Of a stretch of DNA of 9,526 nt, positions 6,228 to 9,526 are shown piece by piece (position 1 is the first letter of the stretch; the number at the start of each line of letters is the position of its first letter). The DNA comes from Allobosea sp. GTDB lineage: Bacteria; Pseudomonadota; Alphaproteobacteria; Rhizobiales; Beijerinckiaceae. The stretch spans positions 1 through 9,526 of the forward strand of contig JAKFWE010000435.1 of NCBI GenBank assembly GCA_021732895.1. The letters are read 5' to 3'. The notes under the pieces are model-generated. The model searched no databases, had not been told where the DNA came from, and saw only the letters and a program-made list of their open reading frames with translations. Both the position numbers and the translations under genes were made by a program.

Positions 6228-6599
6228 ATGGCCAAGACGGTTCTGATCGTGGAGGACAACGAGCTCAACATGAAGCTCTTCAACGATCTCCTCGAAGCGC
6301 ACGGCTACATCACGCTCAAGACCGCCGACGGCATCGAGGCGATCGAACTGGCGCGCACGCACCATCCCGACCTGATCCTGATGGACATCCAGCTTCCCGA
6401 GGTCTCCGGGCTCGAAGTGACGAAGTGGATCAAGGAGGATGATGCGCTGAAGGCGATTCCGGTGATCGCGGTCACGGCCTTCGCGATGAAGGGCGACGAG
6501 GAGAGAATCCGCGAGGGCGGCTGCGAGGCCTATCTGTCGAAGCCGATCTCGGTGTCGAAGTTCCTCGAGACCGTGCGCGCCTACGCCGGCGCCGCCTGA
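6228..6599 (+). CDS. divK: Single-domain response regulator DivK
   Basis: The 123-residue protein is one CheY-like receiver domain with all key residues: acidic pocket Glu9/Asp10 (LIVEDNELNMKLF), phospho-acceptor Asp53 (LILMDIQLPEVSG), the VTAFAMKGDEERIREGGCEAYLSKP block with its Thr and Lys switch residues, and ISVSKFLETV at the end. Asp53 coincides with the phosphorylated residue of Caulobacter DivK. DivK is controlled by the PleC/DivJ kinases and signals through DivL/CckA to restrain CtrA activity. It also stimulates the kinase activity that phosphorylates PleD. An ATG at 6207 is in frame, but the GAGGAGG 5 bp before 6228 and the family N-terminus MAKTVLIVED support the later start. pleD follows after 18 bp in the same operon, the arrangement known from Caulobacter and rhizobia. 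Confidence 0.96.
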   Translation: MAKTVLIVEDNELNMKLFNDLLEAHGYITLKTADGIEAIELARTHHPDLILMDIQLPEVSGLEVTKWIKEDDALKAIPVIAVTAFAMKGDEERIREGGCEAYLSKPISVSKFLETVRAYAGAA

Positions 6600-6617
6600 A
6601 CCGCCGAAAGCAGCCTC

Positions 6618-7994
6618 ATGTCCGCCCGGGTCCTCGTCGTCGACGACATCGCCACCAACCTCAAGCTGCTCGAAGCCAAGCTCTCGGCCGAGTATTTCGA
6701 CGTCGTGACCGCGCTGAACGGCGTCGAGGCGCTGGCGATCTGCGAGCGCGGCGAGGCCGACATCGTCCTGCTCGACGTGATGATGCCGGGCATGGACGGT
6801 TTCGAGGTCTGCCGGCGGCTGAAGAGCGGCCCGACCACGGCCCACATCCCGGTCGTGATGGTCACGGCGCTCGACCAGCCCAGCGACCGGCTGAAGGGGC
6901 TGGACGCCGGCGCCGACGATTTCCTGACCAAGCCGCTGGACGACACGGCCCTGTTCGCCCGCGTGCGCAGCCTCGTGCGGCTGAAGTCGGTGACTGACGA
7001 ACTGCGCAACCGGGCGCTTGCCTCGCGGCGCCTCGGCATCGCCGACCCCCTGGCCGCCGCCGCCGCCGAAAGCGGGCTGAACGGCAGGATTCTTCTGATC
7101 GAGGACAGGCCCACGGCATCCGAGCGCCTGTCTGGCGCCCTCGACGCCTTTCACGGCGTCGAGGTCGAGACCGATCCGCACAAGGGCCTCGTCAGGGCCG
7201 CCGAAGGCGAGTTCGACTGCGTGCTCGTCAGCCTCGATCTCAAATGCTATGACGGCCTGCGCCTGTGCAGCCAGTTGCGATCGCTGGAGCGCACCCGCAG
7301 CGTGTCCGTGCTGATGCTCGGCGAGGCCGAGGATCGCACCCGGATCCTGCGGGGGCTGGAGATCGGCGCGCACGACTTTCTCGTCCGGCCGATCGACCGC
7401 AACGAACTGCTGGCGCGCGTGCGCACGCAGATCCGGCGCAAGCGCTTCACCGAGAAACTCCGCGACAGCGTGCAGTCCTCGATGGAGATGGCGGTCATGG
7501 ATCAGCTCACCGGCCTGCACAACCGCCGCTTCATGGACAGCCGTCTGGGCGTCATGTTCGACGAATCGGCGCTGCGGGCCCGCTCGCTGGCGATGCTGGT
7601 GCTCGATGTCGATCGCTTCAAGTCCGTCAACGACAGCTGGGGACACGACGCCGGCGACGAGGTCCTGCGCGAATTCGCCGACCGGGTCCGCGCCTGCACG
7701 CGCGGCATCGACCTGGTCGCGCGCATGGGCGGGGAGGAGATCGTCGTCGTGCTGCCCGACACCACGCTGGAGGCGGCCTATGCCGTCGCCGAGCGGATTC
7801 GCGAGCAGGTCGAGGCGGAACCCTTCGCCATTCACCGCAACACGCGTTCGATTTCCGTGACGGTCTCGATCGGCGTCGCCAGCCGCCGCGCCGGGGACGC
7901 CTCTTCGGCCGAGATGCTGAAGCGGGCCGACGAGGCGCTCTACCGGGCCAAGGAGAGCGGCCGCAACCGCGTCGTCGTCGCCAATGCGGCCTGA
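6618..7994 (+). CDS. pleD: PleD response regulator, diguanylate cyclase (REC-REC-GGDEF)
   Basis: The 458-residue protein has three domains. REC1 (about 2-122) has Asp9/Asp10, phospho-acceptor Asp53 (LLDVMMPGMDG), VTALD and Lys105 (TKP). REC2 (about 157-275) keeps Glu162/Asp163, but the acceptor position in VLVSLDLKCYDG is Ser205 and the switch lysine is Arg257 (VRP), so it is a pseudo-receiver or dimerisation adaptor. The cyclase domain (about 290-455) has DQLTGLHNRRF (295-305), the MGGEE active-site motif (GG at 371-372, Glu373/Glu374) and the inhibitory I-site RGID (362-365) exactly five residues before GGEE. The protein makes c-di-GMP from two GTP, activated by phosphorylation-driven dimerisation and inhibited by product. 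In Caulobacter it drives the swarmer-to-stalked transition at the cell pole. The length matches Caulobacter PleD. It starts 18 bp after divK; the Shine-Dalgarno is weak. Confidence 0.96.
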   Translation: MSARVLVVDDIATNLKLLEAKLSAEYFDVVTALNGVEALAICERGEADIVLLDVMMPGMDGFEVCRRLKSGPTTAHIPVVMVTALDQPSDRLKGLDAGADDFLTKPLDDTALFARVRSLVRLKSVTDELRNRALASRRLGIADPLAAAAAESGLNGRILLIEDRPTASERLSGALDAFHGVEVETDPHKGLVRAAEGEFDCVLVSLDLKCYDGLRLCSQLRSLERTRSVSVLMLGEAEDRTRILRGLEIGAHDFLVRPIDRNELLARVRTQIRRKRFTEKLRDSVQSSMEMAVMDQLTGLHNRRFMDSRLGVMFDESALRARSLAMLVLDVDRFKSVNDSWGHDAGDEVLREFADRVRACTRGIDLVARMGGEEIVVVLPDTTLEAAYAVAERIREQVEAEPFAIHRNTRSISVTVSIGVASRRAGDASSAEMLKRADEALYRAKESGRNRVVVANAA

Positions 7995-8247
7995 GCGGCG
8001 CGCCTCCTCGGAGATGGTTGCCAGGTAAGGTTAAGCCACGATGAATATTGGTGAATCACCTGACTTCTGTTGCGTAGGCGCGCTCCGGCTGTAGGGTCGA
8101 TTTCGAGAGGGCGGCGCGTTTTGGCCGCTCCGGAACGCCCTTCGGGAACCCAGGTCCGCCGCATCTCCTGGGCGACCGGCGGGCTCGGCCGGCCGGTTGC
8201 GGATGTCTGGCCTACTCGGACGCCGCGGCCGGCTGGCCACCTCTCCG
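7995..8247. other. Intergenic region after pleD, no gene seen
   Basis: This 253-bp convergent gap between pleD and the small membrane-protein gene has no convincing coding sequence. The GC content drops locally around 8025-8060. That patch holds TTAA-N7-TGAA (8031-8045, one mismatch from a CtrA box) and the perfect palindrome GGTGA-A-TCACC (8050-8060), which encloses a GAATC CcrM-type site. The rest is GC-rich with short stems such as ACCGGC...GCCGGT near 8175-8200, but no intrinsic terminator with a U-tract. Confidence 0.4.
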
Positions 8248-8451
8248 TCAGAAATAGCGCGAGAGCCAGGCGGGGATGGCGTAGCCGAACAGGCCGAAAG
8301 CGACCAGCAGGGCGAGCAGCACGACCGCCGACCTGATCCGGCTGGATGCGAAGCGCGATGAGTCGAGCTCGACGATCAGCTTCAGGAAGCCGCGCAGCGG
8401 TCCGCGAGACTGGGTCGGCTGGGGCTCGCCATTCTTGTCGATCTGATCCAC
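8248..8451 (-). CDS. Small single-pass membrane protein, hypothetical
   Basis: I do not recognise this family. The 67-residue product has a polar, mostly disordered N-terminus rich in Q, N, P and charged residues (1-20), a short amphipathic stretch (GFLKLIVELDSSRF, 21-34), positive residues (SSRIR) and one clear membrane helix at about 42-63 (AVVLLALLVAFGLFGYAIPAWL), ending SRYF. The positive-inside rule puts the N-terminus in the cytoplasm. The start is GTG at 8451, preceded by GAGGT about 7 bp upstream; no in-frame ATG lies nearby. Codon use is like that of the neighbours. It is convergent with pleD and divergent from the secreted-protein gene. It may be a small regulator or accessory of a membrane complex, but nothing shows which. 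A chance reading frame cannot be excluded. Confidence 0.6.
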   Translation of the reverse strand: MDQIDKNGEPQPTQSRGPLRGFLKLIVELDSSRFASSRIRSAVVLLALLVAFGLFGYAIPAWLSRYF

Positions 8452-8763
8452 GAAACTACCTCAGCATCCGGCGGCATTGTCCCGTTCGGGGAGCGGCGGA
8501 CGCAAATCGCATGCCCTGCCGCGATGTCGGTGACGGCGCACCCGTCGCATTCTGCGCCTGCGTTCGTGCGGCGGATGTGACATAATCGTCGCAGCCGGTG
8601 GCGAATGCGCGTCTTGGCGGCTTCGAAGGGCGGAATCGCATGCTGCATCGCAGCAATTTAATCCTCGTTAACTAGGGCTCATGTTAGCCTGATAACGATT
8701 CGCAAGCTGCGTTCATCCGCTGCGAAGATGCTGGCCTGACATCCTCAATCAATGGAGCGACCC
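8452..8763. promoter_or_regulatory. Divergent intergenic region with putative promoter and CtrA/GANTC-like sites
   Basis: This 312-bp region has no convincing gene and is less GC-rich than the rest. For the rightward gene, TTAACT (8668-8673) and GATAAC (8691-8696) are spaced by 17 bp and each match 4 of 6 consensus bases. TTTA-N7-TTAAC (8657-8672) differs by one base from the CtrA consensus TTAA-N7-TTAAC and overlaps the -35. GANTC sites lie at 8633-8637 (GAATC) and 8697-8701 (GATTC, next to the -10). A perfect inverted repeat TGCTGC-ATC-GCAGCA occupies 8641-8655. The combination suggests cell-cycle control; this is inferred from motifs only. Confidence 0.45.
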
Positions 8764-9090
8764 ATGCGTATCCTCGCATTGGCGCTCTGTCTCGCGGGAT
8801 CACCGTGGGGCGGAGGGCTTGTCCACGCGCATAGTTGGTACCCTTACGACTGCTGCAGCGATCGCGATTGCTGGCCGATGGGGCTGGATCGCGACGCCAG
8901 GGAGCCCGATCCACGCATCGTTCCGGGCGGATACCTGACCCATGACGGGGTTTTCGTTCCCGAACATGCGACGAGAGTCTCCAGGGACGGCCGCTTTCAC
9001 GTCTGCCGAAGCGGGGGCACCTTGACCGGAACGGTCATCGCGCCGACGCAGAAGCCGTTCTGCCTCTTCGTGCCCAAGCCGTCCTACTAG
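8764..9090 (+). CDS. Secreted small Cys/His-containing protein, hypothetical
   Basis: The 108-residue product begins with a Sec-type signal peptide (MRILALALCLAGSPWGGGLV to HA at residue 22), with likely cleavage at VHA-HSW. The mature protein starts HSWYPYDCCSDRDCWPM and contains five cysteines (30, 31, 36, 81, 100) plus histidines 23, 60, 68 and 79. I recall short exported proteins beginning HSWYP-x-CC-DC in Hyphomicrobiales, all of unknown function. The odd number of cysteines allows two disulfides and one free thiol. A mature N-terminal histidine raises the possibility of metal binding, but nothing proves it. The start at 8764 is preferred over an ATG at 8752 because GGAGCG lies just upstream and the signal peptide then begins with MRIL. 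Codon use is slightly less GC-biased than in its neighbours. It is convergent with rpmG. Confidence 0.8.
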   Translation: MRILALALCLAGSPWGGGLVHAHSWYPYDCCSDRDCWPMGLDRDAREPDPRIVPGGYLTHDGVFVPEHATRVSRDGRFHVCRSGGTLTGTVIAPTQKPFCLFVPKPSY

Positions 9091-9105
9091 ACGGCTCGCC
9101 ATCAC

Positions 9106-9134
9106 AACGAAAAGCCGCCCCTTCCGGGGCGGCT
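9106..9134 (-). terminator. Intrinsic terminator of rpmG
   Basis: AGCCGCCCC (9113-9121) and GGGGCGGCT (9126-9134) form a perfect 9-bp GC-rich stem with a 4-base loop. On the minus strand the stem is followed by TTTTCGTT, a U-rich tract, giving a standard intrinsic terminator 35 bp downstream of the rpmG stop. In the other direction no T-tract follows, but the hairpin lies 22 bp past the secreted-protein gene and may also protect its mRNA 3' end. Confidence 0.88.
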
Positions 9135-9169
9135 GGTCGATGGTCGCCCGGCGGCGCGAACAACCGGGA

Positions 9170-9337
9170 TCACTTGATCTTGGTTTCCTTGAACTCGACG
9201 TGCTTGCGCGCGACGGGGTCGTATTTCTTCTTGGACATCTTCTCGGTCATCGTGCGGGAGTTCTTCTTCGTGACATAGAAGAAGCCCGTATCGGCGGTCG
9301 AGAGCAGTTTGACTTTGATGGTCACGGCCTTGGCCAT
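9170..9337 (-). CDS. rpmG: 50S ribosomal protein L33
   Basis: The 55-residue protein is typical alphaproteobacterial bL33: MAKAVTIKVKLLSTADTGFF, then YVTKKNSRTMTEKMSKKKYDP and VARKHVEFKETKIK. It binds 23S rRNA near the E site of the large subunit. The zinc-binding cysteine pairs found in some L33 forms are absent, so this is the C-minus (zinc-independent) type. The ATG at 9337 is preceded by GAGG at 8 bp spacing, and an upstream in-frame extension does not fit the family. The codons are strongly biased to AAG and ATC/GTC, as usual for a highly expressed gene. A terminator follows 35 bp after the stop. It is a single-gene transcription unit, with a candidate promoter in the left arm of the terminal palindrome. 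Confidence 0.97.
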   Translation of the reverse strand: MAKAVTIKVKLLSTADTGFFYVTKKNSRTMTEKMSKKKYDPVARKHVEFKETKIK

Positions 9338-9415
9338 GGCGTTATCCTCAAACCTTGCACGCCTGCGGCGCACGAAAACAAAACAGCCGGGGCGAGCCCG
9401 GCAAACCGTGATCGG

Positions 9416-9444
9416 CTGATGCCGCATGCCGCCTGTGAAGTCAA
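9416..9444 (-). promoter_or_regulatory. Putative rpmG promoter
   Basis: On the minus strand, TTGACT (9444-9439), part of the longer CTTGAC favoured in alphaproteobacteria, is followed after 17 bp by CATCAG (9421-9416), a weak -10. The predicted start near 9409 leaves a leader of about 70 bases to the rpmG ATG. The -35 lies inside the left arm of the terminal inverted repeat. The -35 match is strong and the -10 poor. Confidence 0.4.
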
Positions 9445-9526
9445 GGCGCCTGCCGTGCGCGGCGCGCCCGTGGCCGGCCTTTTCGCCGGGCCCTTCGCGC
9501 CGCGCACGGCAGGCGCCTTGACTTCA
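9436..9526. repeat. Perfect inverted repeat, 31-bp arms, 29-bp spacer, at the window end
   Basis: The left arm (9436-9466, starting TGAAGTCAAGGCGCC) and right arm (9496-9526, ending GGCGCCTTGACTTCA) are exact reverse complements over 31 bp. The 29-bp spacer is itself partly symmetric (CCGGC...GCCGG around a CTTTTC). Since the window stops at the last paired base, the true arm length may be greater. Each arm carries CTTGACT reading outward, a -35-like box; the left one serves rpmG. It may be a genuine palindromic repeat, a divergent promoter duplication, or a fold-back artefact at a contig end. Confidence 0.9.

Noticed and set aside
6087..7835. A 582-codon leftward frame opposite divK and pleD
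   Set aside because: It is the antisense of codon-biased GC-rich genes and shows His/Gln/Asp-rich shadow composition with no recognisable domain, while the sense strand encodes well-conserved DivK and PleD.
8605..8661. An 18-codon ORF upstream of the secreted-protein gene as a leader peptide
   Set aside because: The Shine-Dalgarno is poor, the frame ends before the predicted promoter of the downstream gene, and no attenuator-like hairpin follows. It is too short to support by itself.
9436..9526. Hairpin telomere of a linear replicon
   Set aside because: A covalently closed telomere read through would be symmetric to its centre. Here 29 central bases are not paired overall, and the flanking gene is an ordinary chromosomal rpmG.
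1..9526. CRISPR array, tRNA or rRNA genes, transposase or integrase genes
   Set aside because: No regularly spaced direct repeats, no cloverleaf-like segment in the non-coding gaps, and no recognisable mobile-element protein in any frame.

Overview
The window is about 9.5 kb of GC-rich chromosomal DNA from an alphaproteobacterium, most likely of the order Hyphomicrobiales (Bosea-, Methylobacterium- or Beijerinckiaceae-like). The call rests on the gene set: an EipB-type periplasmic protein, a DinB with an N-terminal zinc ribbon, DUF3572, DivK and PleD together in one neighbourhood, plus the codon bias. The genus is an inference. There is no sign of phage, insertion sequence, CRISPR array or plasmid functions.

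Left part (1-3455): the tail of an AzlC-type amino-acid exporter subunit and its partner AzlD run rightwards. They meet a leftward group: RidA-family deaminase, glycerophosphodiester phosphodiesterase, FemAB-like/GNAT acyltransferase and, after a 103-bp gap, a HIT-family hydrolase. RidA, the phosphodiesterase and the acyltransferase are packed with 1-bp overlap and 8-bp spacing and are probably one operon. azlD and the HIT gene end on the same CTAG.

Middle (3456-6090): a divergent promoter region with a 21-bp perfect inverted repeat separates ridA from eipB, an envelope-integrity protein of the periplasm. eipB converges on dinB (DNA polymerase IV) and the two coding regions overlap by 44 bp at their 3' ends. 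dinB is translationally coupled (ATGA) to an upstream DUF3572 gene.

Right part (6091-9526): divK and pleD form a rightward two-gene operon of the cell-cycle/development phosphorelay. DivK is a single-domain response regulator. PleD is a diguanylate cyclase with an intact first receiver, a degenerate second receiver, and an intact active site and inhibitory site. Next come two lineage-specific-looking small genes, a 67-residue single-pass membrane protein (leftward) and a secreted Cys/His-containing protein (rightward). rpmG (ribosomal protein L33, leftward) follows with a clear terminator. The window ends exactly at the outer edge of a perfect inverted repeat with 31-bp arms, which also carries the likely -35 box of rpmG.

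Most of the window is core housekeeping and cell-cycle DNA, and I see no complete novel system. The parts most worth a second look are the terminal palindrome, the putative CtrA/CcrM-type promoter in front of the secreted protein, that protein's predicted N-terminal histidine, and an in-frame insert in the acyltransferase that looks like a translated palindromic repeat.
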